64,000 nucleotides of DNA, from the NCBI RefSeq assembly GCF_002979455.1, contig NZ_PCOU01000002.1:248001-312000 (forward strand). Reading direction: 5' to 3'. This DNA is from Chryseobacterium sp. MYb7 (lineage in GTDB: Bacteria; Bacteroidota; Bacteroidia; Flavobacteriales; Weeksellaceae). Within the stretch, counting starts at the first letter, position 1. Each line of letters begins with the position of its first letter. The notes under the pieces were generated by a model. The model searched no databases. It saw nothing but the letters and a program-made list of their open reading frames with translations, and had not been told where the DNA came from. Below, piece after piece: positions 26,550-35,485 of this stretch. The position numbers and the translations under genes are program-made.

Positions 26550-27443
26550 TTACTTCAAAAACATTTTTGAAACTTTTTCAGCTTTTTTGCTTTCAGAATA
26601 ATCGTAGAACCCTTCACCTGATTTTACACCAAGTTTCCCCGCTGTTACCATATTTACAAGCAATGGGTTTGGAGCGTACTTAGGATTTTTGAAACCGTCA
26701 TACATTACATTCAGGATGGCAAGGCATACATCAAGACCAATAAAGTCAGCCAGCTGAAGTGGGCCCATCGGATGAGCCATTCCCAATTTCATTACCGTAT
26801 CAATTTCTTCTACACCAGCAACTCCGTTGTAAAGTGTTTCGATAGACTCATTAATCATTGGCATCAAAATTCTGTTCGCCACAAAACCTGGATAGTCATT
26901 CACCTCTACAGGAACTTTCCCTAGCGTTTTACTCATGTCATAAATAGCATCAAAAGTCTCTTTAGATGTAGAATATCCTTTGATGATTTCTACCAGTTTC
27001 ATGATGGGAACTGGGTTCATGAAGTGCATACCGATTACTTTATCAGCTCTTTTGGTAGCTGCAGCAATTTTGGTGATTGATATAGATGAAGTATTGGTTG
27101 CAAGGATACAGCCTGCAGGGGCCAGTTCGTCCATCTGACCGAAGATCTTCAATTTAAGATCCATGTTTTCTGTAGCAGCCTCCACAATAAGGTCAGCAGC
27201 TCCTACTGCATCATTTAATGCTGTAAAAGTTGTGATGTTGCCTAAAGTTTCTGCTTTTTGCTCCTCTGTAAGGTTTCCTTTTGCAATGATTCTGTCAAGA
27301 TTGGTAGTAATGGTTTTTAAACCTCTGTCCAAAGCTTCCTGGGATACGTCTACAAGATTTACTTTAAAACCGCTTTGTGCGAAAGTATGTGCAATACCAT
27401 TTCCCATGGTTCCTGCTCCGATAACTACAATGTTTTTGATCAT
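26550..27443 (-). CDS. 3-hydroxyacyl-CoA dehydrogenase (3-hydroxybutyryl-CoA type)
   Basis: A 297-residue NAD-dependent enzyme that interconverts 3-hydroxyacyl-CoA and 3-oxoacyl-CoA, most like the short single-domain 3-hydroxybutyryl-CoA dehydrogenases. The Rossmann motif is GAGTMGNGIAHTFAQSG (residues 8-24). The catalytic region is EAATENMDLK...TNTSSISIT and GMHFMNPVPIMKLVEII, with the active-site His in HFMNP. The C-terminal dimer domain (about 185-290) carries NRILMPMINE and GMAHPMGPLQLADFIGLD. A role in fatty-acid or butyrate/phenylacetate-type catabolism is inferred. Confidence 0.93.
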   Translation of the reverse strand: MIKNIVVIGAGTMGNGIAHTFAQSGFKVNLVDVSQEALDRGLKTITTNLDRIIAKGNLTEEQKAETLGNITTFTALNDAVGAADLIVEAATENMDLKLKIFGQMDELAPAGCILATNTSSISITKIAAATKRADKVIGMHFMNPVPIMKLVEIIKGYSTSKETFDAIYDMSKTLGKVPVEVNDYPGFVANRILMPMINESIETLYNGVAGVEEIDTVMKLGMAHPMGPLQLADFIGLDVCLAILNVMYDGFKNPKYAPNPLLVNMVTAGKLGVKSGEGFYDYSESKKAEKVSKMFLK

Positions 27444-27450
27444 TTTTCCT

Positions 27451-27861
27451 TTATTTTTTATAGATAGTTAAATTTTTTATGTCCGTAAGCTCCGATTGAG
27501 TGACAACCGCTGTAGAATCAAAGAAAACATTTCCTACATTTTGATTTTTCTTACTGTTATTCTGATTAGAAACAGCCGCTGTTAATCCTCTTACAAGTCG
27601 TTTTTTTTGATTCTTTGTAAGAAAATCAGTACCAACATATAATGTATATTCTCCTTCTCTACCTCTTCCTTTTTCTATCAGGATCTCCATACTTTTGATC
27701 TGGCTTTTATTCTTAAATTCCTTCAGAAAGCTTACCACAGGCTTATCAGATGGCGGACCACAGCAGACACTTCCGTAGCTGATTTGTAAATAATTCTGAT
27801 TCTTCTGAGAATAAAAGAATGTGAAAGCAAATAGAGCCGTTGTTACTATTAATTTTTTCAT
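27451..27861 (-). CDS. hypothetical secreted protein, 136 aa
   Basis: A signal peptide (about 1-18, ending FYSQ), then a small domain with YGSVCCGPPSD and a Lys-rich middle. Not recognised. Its stop lies 7 bp upstream of the 3-hydroxyacyl-CoA dehydrogenase start, so the two are probably cotranscribed although no functional link is evident. The beta-lactamase gene ends 32 bp upstream on the same strand. Confidence 0.65.
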   Translation of the reverse strand: MKKLIVTTALFAFTFFYSQKNQNYLQISYGSVCCGPPSDKPVVSFLKEFKNKSQIKSMEILIEKGRGREGEYTLYVGTDFLTKNQKKRLVRGLTAAVSNQNNSKKNQNVGNVFFDSTAVVTQSELTDIKNLTIYKK

Positions 27862-27893
27862 GTTAAAATCGCTTTAAAAATAAGCTTAAAATT

Positions 27894-28772
27894 TTATTTA
27901 TTAAAATATTCCCAGACTTCCCTGGAAATATCTGAAATCATCTTGCAGTTAATGGTATCCGTTTCCGTTGAGTTACTGACAAATACAGCTAATGCATAAT
28001 GTTTGCCATTAGGTAAAGTAATGATCCCAATTTCATTTTCCGCACCTGTTAAGCCTGCATCATTCTTCCCGGAAGATCCAGTTTTTCTTGCCACGGGAGT
28101 GTTTTTTGGAAGCTGCTCTACCATTTTATTCAATCCTGTTGAAGTAGACCACATTACTTTCATCAGATAATCTGTAGATTTTTTGGATAATAATTTTCCG
28201 TCATAGAATTTTTTAAGAGCATCAGCTGCTGATTTTGTAGTGCTGTAATTTTCATACTGAACATTCCAGTCTTTATGCATTGCCTCTTCATTATATTTGA
28301 TCTGAAAGCCTTTTACTCCTTTGGAATCCATAAACTTCTGTACAGTCTGAGTTCCTCCCAATAGTTTTAAAAGAATGTCACAGCCATTATTATCGCTTTT
28401 GGCAACTGTATATTCAATCACTTCACTTAACGGAATTTCAACCTCTTTTCCGGCATATTGATCACGAAGCGGCGACCATGTGTTCTCCAATAAATTTGAA
28501 TGATCCAATTTAATTTTCTGATCTAAGGAAAGTTTCCCCTGATCTACTGCATTCAAAACCGCAACAGCAATGTGAAATTTAAATACACTTTGCATCGGAA
28601 GCTTTTTGTCTGCATTTTTATTATATTTAAAACCATTTTCAAAGCCTAAGACCGAAACACCTACGGTTGCCTTTTTGTTCTTAAGAATTGAGTTTATTTT
28701 TTGTTCTAATAGAGAAGTCTGAGCAAATGTAAATGCTGAGATCAAAAGAAAAAAGAATGCTGTTTTTTTCAT
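27894..28772 (-). CDS. bla: class A beta-lactamase, subclass A2 type
   Basis: A 292-residue periplasmic serine beta-lactamase. The signal peptide (about 1-17, ending TFAQ) is followed by all class A motifs: Ser62-Val-Phe-Lys65, Ser126-Asp127-Asn128, the omega-loop Glu in YNEEAMHKD (about 162-163), and Lys230-Thr231-Gly232. The sequence fits the subclass A2 enzymes intrinsic to Chryseobacterium and relatives (CGA/CIA/CME group), several of which hydrolyse extended-spectrum cephalosporins; the exact spectrum cannot be read here. No regulator, integron or insertion sequence is nearby, so it looks chromosomal and resident. Confidence 0.93.
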   Translation of the reverse strand: MKKTAFFFLLISAFTFAQTSLLEQKINSILKNKKATVGVSVLGFENGFKYNKNADKKLPMQSVFKFHIAVAVLNAVDQGKLSLDQKIKLDHSNLLENTWSPLRDQYAGKEVEIPLSEVIEYTVAKSDNNGCDILLKLLGGTQTVQKFMDSKGVKGFQIKYNEEAMHKDWNVQYENYSTTKSAADALKKFYDGKLLSKKSTDYLMKVMWSTSTGLNKMVEQLPKNTPVARKTGSSGKNDAGLTGAENEIGIITLPNGKHYALAVFVSNSTETDTINCKMISDISREVWEYFNK

Positions 28773-28784
28773 AATAATATCATT

Positions 28785-28818
28785 AAAAAAGCTCTCTTCT
28801 GAAGACCAAAAGAGAGCT
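28785..28818 (-). terminator. terminator after the GH5 gene
   Basis: The stem GCTCTCTT/AAGAGAGC (28791-28798, 28810-28817) has a T run on the minus strand. It separates the GH5 transcript from the beta-lactamase gene. Confidence 0.8.
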
Positions 28819-28838
28819 GCAATTTAAGACAATTATTA

Positions 28839-30569
28839 CTATTTTAATTCAAAATAATTCAGATTGGCACCATCATTTTCAAAGACGATTCTGATTTTAT
28901 TTTCTCCCTTCTGAAGGTTGATGTTTTTTGCCGAAATGGTCTTCCAGTTCTCATTTCCTCCAGTGTATGCCAGCGGTATCGTAGCTAAAACTTTTCCGGA
29001 AGCTGTTTCAATTCTTATTTTAGAGGCATTGGAAGCCGAATATCTGATGTCAATTGCATAATTTCTATCTCCTTTTGACTGAACCGTATACTGAAGCCAT
29101 TCTCCGGTTTCTGTTTTCCCCACATAATATTGGTTCGTAACCTTGTCGTTACATTTATAGATATCTACACCATCATTTCTCATCTGCTGTCCGGAGTTCC
29201 ATTCCGATCTTTTGGCAGGATCACTTACCCAAAGGTTAATAAAATCTTTATCCAGATAAGCAGAACCCATTCTTCCCAAATCATATTCTGAAGCGAATAT
29301 TCTTCCCGGCGCCTGATGGTTTCTGAACGGTTTTGTAGAAGCCTCTGTAATCTGTCTGAACATCGCATCAATCACATCTCTCTTAATCTCAGTATTGTTC
29401 AGTTTGTAATGGTCTGCAATCTGTAGTAAAGCTTTTTTTGCATACTCTTTAGATGGTTTTTCACCGCCATTTTTCCAGTAATCCAACAGTTTCTCATACT
29501 CAGGAGTGATTTTTACATTGTTAATTCCGGCAATATTATCAATCTTTTTCATCGGCCAGAATGCATACCCGATATTGTGTTTACCCAAAAGCTGGATCAG
29601 TTCAGTAAACCAAACATTTGAATTCTCACCAGTCTCACCAAGCCAGATTGGCATATTATGCTTTTCTCTTAGATCCAGTGCAAATTTCAGCGTTTGATCA
29701 TCATTGTAATTCCAGTATTTATGAAAACTAAAAGCCATATTATTATCCCATATAGCCGGTAATCCGTTATAATTATTTCCCCATCCGTTTCCTTCAATGA
29801 AAATAATATGCTTTTTATCAACCTCTCTGATGGCTGCTGTGATATCCTTCTGAAGCTTCCAAAGTGGAGCATTAGACATTTCATCAGTACCATTAGGATT
29901 TTTACCTGTGAAATTGATATTAGGTTCATTAATCAGGTCATAACCTCCAATCCATGGATTGTCTTTATATCTTTCGGCCAGCCTTTTCCATAGTGCTACA
30001 GTCTTTCTCTGATTCTCTTCATTCTCCCAAAGCGAAGGTTTAGACTTATCATTATCAGAGATATTAGCATCATTTCCCTGGCCACCCGGAGCAGCATGAA
30101 GATCCAGAATCAAATATATTTTGTTATCTGTACACCATTGAAGAAGATCATCAGTCATTTTAAAACCTTCATCCAGCCACGTATCTTTTCCCTTTACAGG
30201 CTCTTTTTCAATCGGCAGCGTATAAAGATTGTAATGCATCGGCAGCCTTATAGAATTGAATCCTGCTTTAGCCAGAAAATCAATATCCTGTTTTGTGATT
30301 CCGTTTTTAAGATACGCTTTGTAGAACTCATTCATTCCGTCTTCACCAATTAATTCTGCAATTTTCTCCTTAATCTTATACTGAGGTCCCGCAAAATCAG
30401 CAGTTTTCAGCATATATCCTTCCTGAAGCATCCAACCGCCCAGCCCAAGGCCTTTCAATTGAATATTTTCACCTTTATCATTAACGATTTTCTGTCCGGA
30501 AGTTTTTAATAATTGTGATGTCCCAAATTGAGACAATAAAACTGCGGATAATAGAATGGCTCTTTTCAT
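28839..30569 (-). CDS. glycoside hydrolase family 5 with C-terminal CBM6-like module
   Basis: A 576-residue secreted glucanase-like enzyme. The signal peptide (about 1-18) is followed by a GH5 barrel (about 30-360). It shows GFNSIRLPMHY, the acid/base Glu in GGYDLINEPN, and the nucleophile Glu in IWLGETGEN. A short helical linker leads to a CBM6-type beta-sandwich (about 420-576), ending in the family's WKTISAKNINLQKGENKIRIVFENDGANLNYFEL pattern (given here only as positions 540-576 in essence). Likely substrate is a beta-1,3/1,4-glucan or cellulose-like polymer. The GH3 beta-glucosidase at 791 could complete the hydrolysis, but the two are 26 kb apart. Confidence 0.85.
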   Translation of the reverse strand: MKRAILLSAVLLSQFGTSQLLKTSGQKIVNDKGENIQLKGLGLGGWMLQEGYMLKTADFAGPQYKIKEKIAELIGEDGMNEFYKAYLKNGITKQDIDFLAKAGFNSIRLPMHYNLYTLPIEKEPVKGKDTWLDEGFKMTDDLLQWCTDNKIYLILDLHAAPGGQGNDANISDNDKSKPSLWENEENQRKTVALWKRLAERYKDNPWIGGYDLINEPNINFTGKNPNGTDEMSNAPLWKLQKDITAAIREVDKKHIIFIEGNGWGNNYNGLPAIWDNNMAFSFHKYWNYNDDQTLKFALDLREKHNMPIWLGETGENSNVWFTELIQLLGKHNIGYAFWPMKKIDNIAGINNVKITPEYEKLLDYWKNGGEKPSKEYAKKALLQIADHYKLNNTEIKRDVIDAMFRQITEASTKPFRNHQAPGRIFASEYDLGRMGSAYLDKDFINLWVSDPAKRSEWNSGQQMRNDGVDIYKCNDKVTNQYYVGKTETGEWLQYTVQSKGDRNYAIDIRYSASNASKIRIETASGKVLATIPLAYTGGNENWKTISAKNINLQKGENKIRIVFENDGANLNYFELK

Positions 30570-31015
30570 AGTATTTTCAATGGTTTAAAAGAATAGGGAA
30601 ATATTAGAGTTGATAGAGAATGCTGACATTACAAGATGAATCTGTATTCAGTTCATTAAAGATGTCAGATATCCATATATGTAAAACAAAATCTTTCAAT
30701 ATTGTATCGAATTATTCTTCAAATATATAGTTTTTTTATTTTGAAAAGGATTTTTTATTGATAAATAAGCAATTGTTAATGAAAAGTTTTTATTTCATCA
30801 CAAGAATTAAAGGATGCAAATCAGAAATTAACAGAATAAATAATACCGCTTCATCAAATCGATTTTTAATCGATTCAACCTTTGCTCACTCAATTAATAC
30901 ATAGCTGAAAATGAAACCTTTGCGTTTGTAAAATAAAAAAAGCTACCTCATAACCCCATTATTCTGATTATAAGATAGCATTATATCTATTGCTGCTTAT
31001 TTAGACAGCGTATTT
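30570..31015. other. gene-free interval with a terminator
   Basis: 446 bp without a gene. It contains a small hairpin AATCGAT-TTTT-AATCGATT near 30855-30875, which looks repeat-derived. At 30942-30979 lies a stem GCTACCTCATAA/TTATAAGATAGC (with G-U pairs), which on the minus strand ends in a T run and terminates the oxidoreductase gene. No promoter consensus is evident for the GH5 gene. Confidence 0.6.
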
Positions 31016-31978
31016 TTAACTAATAAGTCTCATAATTTCTAAAGCCACTTTCAATGCTTCAGTTCCGTCTTCAAGAGAAACCTCTACATTTTTGTTGTCT
31101 GTGATGGCATCTGCAAAAGAATTCAATTCATCCAGAATAGCATTGTTAGGCTGGATATTAGGGTATTCAAACAAGATCTGGTTCTTTTCTCCCTCTGCAT
31201 TTTCAATAATCATATCAAATGGAGTAGGGTTTTCAGGAGCATCCTTCATTCTGATTACTTCAGCTTTTTTCTCAAGAAAATCAACGGAAATGTAAGCATC
31301 TTTTTGGAAGAATCTGCTCTTTCTCATAGCTTTCATAGAAATTCTGGAAGTCGTAAGATTGGCTACACATCCATTTTCAAACTCTATTCTTGCATTGGCA
31401 ATATCCGGAGTTTTGCTTACTACACAAACACCGCTTGCGTGAATGTTTTTCACTTTAGATTTCGCAATACTTAAAAGAATATCAAGATCGTGAATCATAA
31501 GATCCAATACTACAGAAACATCCGTACCACGAGGATTAAACTCTGCCAGCCTGTGAATTTCAATAAACATCGGAGTACTGATGTATTCTTTAGTAGCAAT
31601 AAATGCAGGATTATATCTCTCAACGTGTCCTACCTGTGCTTTGATTCCTTTTTCCTGGCACAAACGAAGAATTTCTTCTGCCTGCTCAAGCGTTTGGGTT
31701 ACCGGTTTTTCAATAAAGAAATGAAGACCTTTTTCGATGGCTTTTAGCGCATAATCATAATGATAAACTGTGGGAGTGACAATGTCAAGCATGTCAATCT
31801 GCTCAAGCAATTCATCAAAATTTTCAAAATATTTATATCCGAATTCGGCTTCTAATTTCTTTCCGTTTTCAACATCTTTATCGTGGAAACCTACAAATTC
31901 ATATCTATCAGACTGATTAAGAAGTTTTAAATGTATTTTTCCCAAGTGTCCGGCACCTACCAAACCTGCTTTTAACAT
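31016..31978 (-). CDS. Gfo/Idh/MocA-family oxidoreductase
   Basis: A 320-residue NAD(P)-dependent oxidoreductase. The Rossmann domain opens with MLKAGLVGAGHLGKIH; EKPVTQTLEQAEEILRLC is the conserved EKP motif, and DLMIHDLDILLS holds the catalytic-region His/Asp. The C-terminal alpha/beta substrate domain covers about 130-320. Substrates in this family are sugars, inositols or UDP-N-acetyl sugars; none can be assigned. An extended frame from 32029 would add 17 residues before the nucleotide-binding strand, so the ATG at 31978 is chosen. Confidence 0.88.
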   Translation of the reverse strand: MLKAGLVGAGHLGKIHLKLLNQSDRYEFVGFHDKDVENGKKLEAEFGYKYFENFDELLEQIDMLDIVTPTVYHYDYALKAIEKGLHFFIEKPVTQTLEQAEEILRLCQEKGIKAQVGHVERYNPAFIATKEYISTPMFIEIHRLAEFNPRGTDVSVVLDLMIHDLDILLSIAKSKVKNIHASGVCVVSKTPDIANARIEFENGCVANLTTSRISMKAMRKSRFFQKDAYISVDFLEKKAEVIRMKDAPENPTPFDMIIENAEGEKNQILFEYPNIQPNNAILDELNSFADAITDNKNVEVSLEDGTEALKVALEIMRLIS

Positions 31979-32111
31979 AGCTGTATTAAATTTTTGTAAA
32001 TATAGTGAATGTACATTTATAAAATACATGACTTTTCACTTGATATATTCAAGGTTCAGCACATTTATTCATTAAAGAAATTACAGTAAATTCACGGTCT
32101 GAAAAATAACG

Positions 32112-32759
32112 ATGAAAAGAATAATTTCAATTGTACTCTTCTTTGGATTGTGTACTGCCGGATGTATAGGAGATAGCCCGTATGACCCGCAGGCTCAATG
32201 TGGAACTCCAACCAATTTGACATTTGAAAAAGGGAGTAACACCCTTTCCTGGAACATGAACACCATGGGCGAAGGATATTATGAAGTGCAGTATGGAGAA
32301 CATGGCTTTTCTTTAGGAAAGGGAACCACAGTGGTCACCTACAAAAATTCCTATAGCCTCCCGCTCTATCAGAATAATAAGTATGATCTTTACGTAAGAA
32401 AAAATTGCGGAATAGACAATGGACGAAGTAACTGGGCGGGACCTATTACTGTTTTGGCAAGTAGTACGACAACTTGTGTACAGCCAGCGTATGCAACGTA
32501 TACCAAAACGACTTCCTCCACGCTTTCTTCTACTTTTGATGCTACAGTATCCTGGGATAATGATGGTGTTTCTGCATATGAAACTGTTTTAACGATAAGT
32601 TCGGCACCTCCTGCGAGTGGACAGTTAGCAATTGCAGGTCAAAAAGCCATCTATACAGGACTAAGTAAAACCCAGAATTATAACTTTTTCGTCAGAAAAA
32701 GATGTGCTGATAATACCTTTAGCGCGTTTTACGGACCTTATCCTATAAAATGGAATTAA
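32112..32759 (+). CDS. lipoprotein with fibronectin type III-like domains
   Basis: A 215-residue lipoprotein (LCTAGC, Cys18). Two fibronectin III-like units follow (about 30-115 and 120-215), each with the W....Y.V.. and NYNF/YDLYVRK pattern, ending in VRK.C.....S.F.GP. Such units in Flavobacteriia lie in surface or adhesion proteins. No catalytic domain is present. A short hairpin follows near 32775-32800. Confidence 0.75.
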   Translation: MKRIISIVLFFGLCTAGCIGDSPYDPQAQCGTPTNLTFEKGSNTLSWNMNTMGEGYYEVQYGEHGFSLGKGTTVVTYKNSYSLPLYQNNKYDLYVRKNCGIDNGRSNWAGPITVLASSTTTCVQPAYATYTKTTSSTLSSTFDATVSWDNDGVSAYETVLTISSAPPASGQLAIAGQKAIYTGLSKTQNYNFFVRKRCADNTFSAFYGPYPIKWN

Positions 32760-32861
32760 GAAACAAAAATAAAGCAGTCATTTTTTTGATTGCTTCTTTT
32801 TTGTGGATAATTCTTTGCTCCAATTTGTAAAATCTAATTTCTAATTTCTTACTTTTGTCAA

Positions 32862-33512
32862 ATGCAGGATTCGTTTGTACATAAAGGAAAAAGAAAGATT
32901 TTAGTTGAATATCTTCGACAGAGAATTGGAATTTCGGATGAAAATGTACTTCTGGCGATGAGTGAAGTTCCGAGACACCTTTTTATCGAAAGTATTTTTG
33001 AAGACTTTGCCTATGAAGACAGGGCATTTCCCATTCTGGCGCACCAGACTATTTCCCATCCTTCCACGGTAGCGGAACAGTCTGAACTGTTGAAGGTGAA
33101 ACCAGGTGAAAAAATACTGGAAATCGGAACAGGATGTGGATACCAGACTGCTGTTCTGATGGCGATGAAAGCTCATGTATATACCGTTGAAAGACAGAAA
33201 GATCTGTTTGATTTTTCTAAAAAGAAACTCAGAGAGCTTCATTTGTTTCCAAAATTCCAAAGTTTTGGAGATGGTTTTGCCGGACTTCCTACTTTTGCTC
33301 CTTTTGATAAAATAATCGTAACGTGTGGAGCTTCCACATTACCGACAGAACTTTTGAAACAACTGAATGTCGGAGGAATAATGGTGATTCCATTGGGCCC
33401 AACAGATGAACAGGTTTTATACCGATTTACAAAAGTAGGCCCAACAGAATTTGAAAAAGAAGAATTTGGGGCTTATAAATTTGTTCCGATGCTTGGAAAT
33501 ACCAATCAATAG
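32862..33512 (+). CDS. pcm: protein-L-isoaspartate O-methyltransferase
   Basis: A 216-residue SAM-dependent methyltransferase that starts repair of isoaspartyl residues in aged proteins. Diagnostic motifs are VPRHLFIE, GQTISHPSTVAEQ-like HQTISHPSTVAEQSELL, the SAM-binding motif I VLEIGTGCGYQTA-like KILEIGTGCGYQTAVL (about 85-100), and FDKIIVTCGA. Length matches bacterial Pcm (about 208-217). Monocistronic; an AACTGGT/ACCAGTT hairpin follows. Confidence 0.95.
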   Translation: MQDSFVHKGKRKILVEYLRQRIGISDENVLLAMSEVPRHLFIESIFEDFAYEDRAFPILAHQTISHPSTVAEQSELLKVKPGEKILEIGTGCGYQTAVLMAMKAHVYTVERQKDLFDFSKKKLRELHLFPKFQSFGDGFAGLPTFAPFDKIIVTCGASTLPTELLKQLNVGGIMVIPLGPTDEQVLYRFTKVGPTEFEKEEFGAYKFVPMLGNTNQ

Positions 33513-33832
33513 AACGGAATTGGTAGACTAACTGGTCTCAAACACCAGTTCTTTTGAAAATTATTCTTATCAATAAGAACAGACTTTAGTCTGCTTTTCT
33601 TGAATAAAAATTCATGTGATTTTATCCAAAATTTAAAATTTTTAACTCTATTTCGGAATGAAAATTGATGGAATTAAAACCCCTCGATCTTCAACTTTCT
33701 CACCAAGGAAAAATAAAACAGATACTGAACATTCAGATGAAAAGAAATAAATTTTTAATATTAAAGTTCAATAACCTTACTTTTCGCGAGTGAGGTTTTT
33801 TTATTTAGAATCATCAAAAAAAGTATTGTATA
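33513..33832. repeat. intergenic hairpins
   Basis: No gene. AACTGGT/ACCAGTT (33530-33550) is a possible pcm terminator. CAGACTTTAGTCTG (33580-33593) belongs to the dispersed CGGACTTTAGTCCG-like family. AACCTTAC/GTGAGGTT (33773-33800) with a T run lies right before the next gene; its position suggests a terminator or a leader hairpin. Confidence 0.6.
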
Positions 33833-34819
33833 ATGAAAGTTTTTATCAATAAAAGAATTCCCGAAACAGGAATTAAAATGCTGAAAGAAGCAGGCTTAGA
33901 ACTTCTTTTTCCAGAAAAGGAAGACCTTTCTTACGAAGAGTGGATTTATTACTGTAAAAATACAGATACCATCCTAAATGTAGGCGGAGATTTCAAATAT
34001 GATAAGAATTTTTTTGATGCCTGTCCGAATGTGAAAGCCATTGCTCTATATTCTGTAGGATTTGATCATGTAGATATTCAGGAAGCTACAAAAAGAAACA
34101 TTCCGATTGGAAATACCCCGGATGTGCTGAGCAGGGCAACTTCCGATGTAGCCTTTTTACTGATGCAGTCTGTTGCAAGAAGAGCTAGTTATAATTTTCA
34201 GAAAGTAAAAGAGGATAACTGGGGAGGATTTGATCCTTTACATGCTTTGGGACAGGAATTATACGGAAAAACACTTGGGGTTTTTGGGTTGGGTCGTATC
34301 GGTTATGAAATGGCTGAAAAATCAAAAAAGGCTTTTGGAATGAATATCATCTATCACAATCGCCGACAAAATGAAGAAGCAGAAAAAGAGTTGGGAGCAA
34401 CCTATGTTTCTTTTGATGAATTGATCAAAAATTCAGATGTATTGAGTGTACATGCCAATTTCACTCCCGAACATACAGAATTATTCAATGAGTCCATATT
34501 TGAACAGATGAAGCCGGATGCGATTTTCATCAATACAGCAAGAGGCGGTTTTCACAACCAAAAAGATCTGTATCAGGCACTTGTTGATAAGAAAATCTGG
34601 GGAGCCGGTCTGGATGTTACCAATCCGGAACCAATGTCTGCTGATGATCCTATTCTGGGACTTTCAAGTGTCTGTATTCTGCCACATATTGGATCTGCTA
34701 CTGTTGAGGCCAGAAACGGAATGGCAAGACTGGCTGCGGGAAATATCATTGCTTTTTCAAAAAATGAAAAAATGCCAAATTGTGCAAATCCTGACGTTTA
34801 TTCTCATCAATCATCATAA
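33833..34819 (+). CDS. D-isomer-specific 2-hydroxyacid dehydrogenase
   Basis: A 328-residue NAD(P)-dependent enzyme that interconverts 2-oxo acids and D-2-hydroxy acids. The cofactor domain (about 100-290) carries GVFGLGRIGYEMA. The catalytic triad residues are in NTARGGFHN (Arg), LDVTNPEPM (Glu) and LPHIGSAT (His). It is closest in style to glyoxylate/hydroxypyruvate reductases, but substrate specificity is not decidable. The acidic gene after it starts 49 bp downstream. Confidence 0.92.
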   Translation: MKVFINKRIPETGIKMLKEAGLELLFPEKEDLSYEEWIYYCKNTDTILNVGGDFKYDKNFFDACPNVKAIALYSVGFDHVDIQEATKRNIPIGNTPDVLSRATSDVAFLLMQSVARRASYNFQKVKEDNWGGFDPLHALGQELYGKTLGVFGLGRIGYEMAEKSKKAFGMNIIYHNRRQNEEAEKELGATYVSFDELIKNSDVLSVHANFTPEHTELFNESIFEQMKPDAIFINTARGGFHNQKDLYQALVDKKIWGAGLDVTNPEPMSADDPILGLSSVCILPHIGSATVEARNGMARLAAGNIIAFSKNEKMPNCANPDVYSHQSS

Positions 34820-34868
34820 CTTGGAATTATTTTTGTTCTGATTATATAAACCTAAAATCTTAAATAGT

Positions 34869-35162
34869 ATGGCACCAGAGAAAAATAGTAATGAACAAAA
34901 CAAGAGGTTAGAACAGATGGATTATAACCCCAACGAAGATATATTTAAGAGAGAAAAACATATTTCGCTCGATGGAGACGGGAACCCTATTCTGGACGAA
35001 GATTTTGATGATGATAAAATTGATAAGGGTTTAGATATTCCAGGTGCTGAAGATGATGATGAAATGGAAGAAATAGGCGAGGAAGATGAAGAAAATAATT
35101 ACTGGAGTCTCAGCGATAATGAAGATGATCATGAAGAAGAAAATGATGATGTTTTAACTTAA
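34869..35162 (+). CDS. very acidic hypothetical protein, 97 aa
   Basis: A short protein with clusters of Asp and Glu along most of its length (DEDFDDDK, EDDDEMEEIGEEDEEN) and no hydrophobic core, so it is probably disordered. Not recognised by family. Likely cotranscribed with the dehydrogenase; the hairpin at 35185-35208 ends the unit. Confidence 0.65.
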   Translation: MAPEKNSNEQNKRLEQMDYNPNEDIFKREKHISLDGDGNPILDEDFDDDKIDKGLDIPGAEDDDEMEEIGEEDEENNYWSLSDNEDDHEEENDDVLT

Positions 35163-35184
35163 ACTTTGACGATACAAAAACCAG

Positions 35185-35212
35185 CCTTATTGAATTTCAG
35201 TAAGGTTTTTTT
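35185..35212 (+). terminator. terminator
   Basis: The stem CCTTAT/GTAAGG (with one G-U pair) is followed by seven T, right after the acidic 97-residue gene. Confidence 0.75.
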
Positions 35213-35336
35213 ATGTTGAATAATGACTGCTTTTGGTAAGGACAATTCCCCTCCATGTGATGGGAATTGAGGTGCGTCTTTTCAAATATAGTATTTAATA
35301 TCTAATAGCTACTGATTTACAGATTAGATAATTTTG

Positions 35337-35388
35337 CCTAAACCCTAAACCCTAAACCCTAAACCCTAAACCCTAAACCCTAAACCCT
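35337..35388. repeat. CCTAAAC heptamer tandem repeat
   Basis: Seven perfect units of CCTAAAC plus three bases, 52 bp in all. The unit is the same as the plant-type telomere repeat (TTTAGGG). It lies about 100 bp before hutU, in a 323-bp gene-free stretch with no other clear feature. Confidence 0.97.
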
Positions 35389-35485
35389 CAGTCATTCTTT
35401 CCTTTCCCCACTTGCCTATATTTCCTATTTTGAATATCTTTAAGACTTCAAACATTGTTTAAAACATAGACCTTTAAATAGCAAT

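Noticed and set aside
35337..35388. CRISPR-like or true telomere array
   Set aside because: The 7-bp units are contiguous without spacers, and the array lies between ordinary chromosomal genes, so it is a simple tandem repeat.
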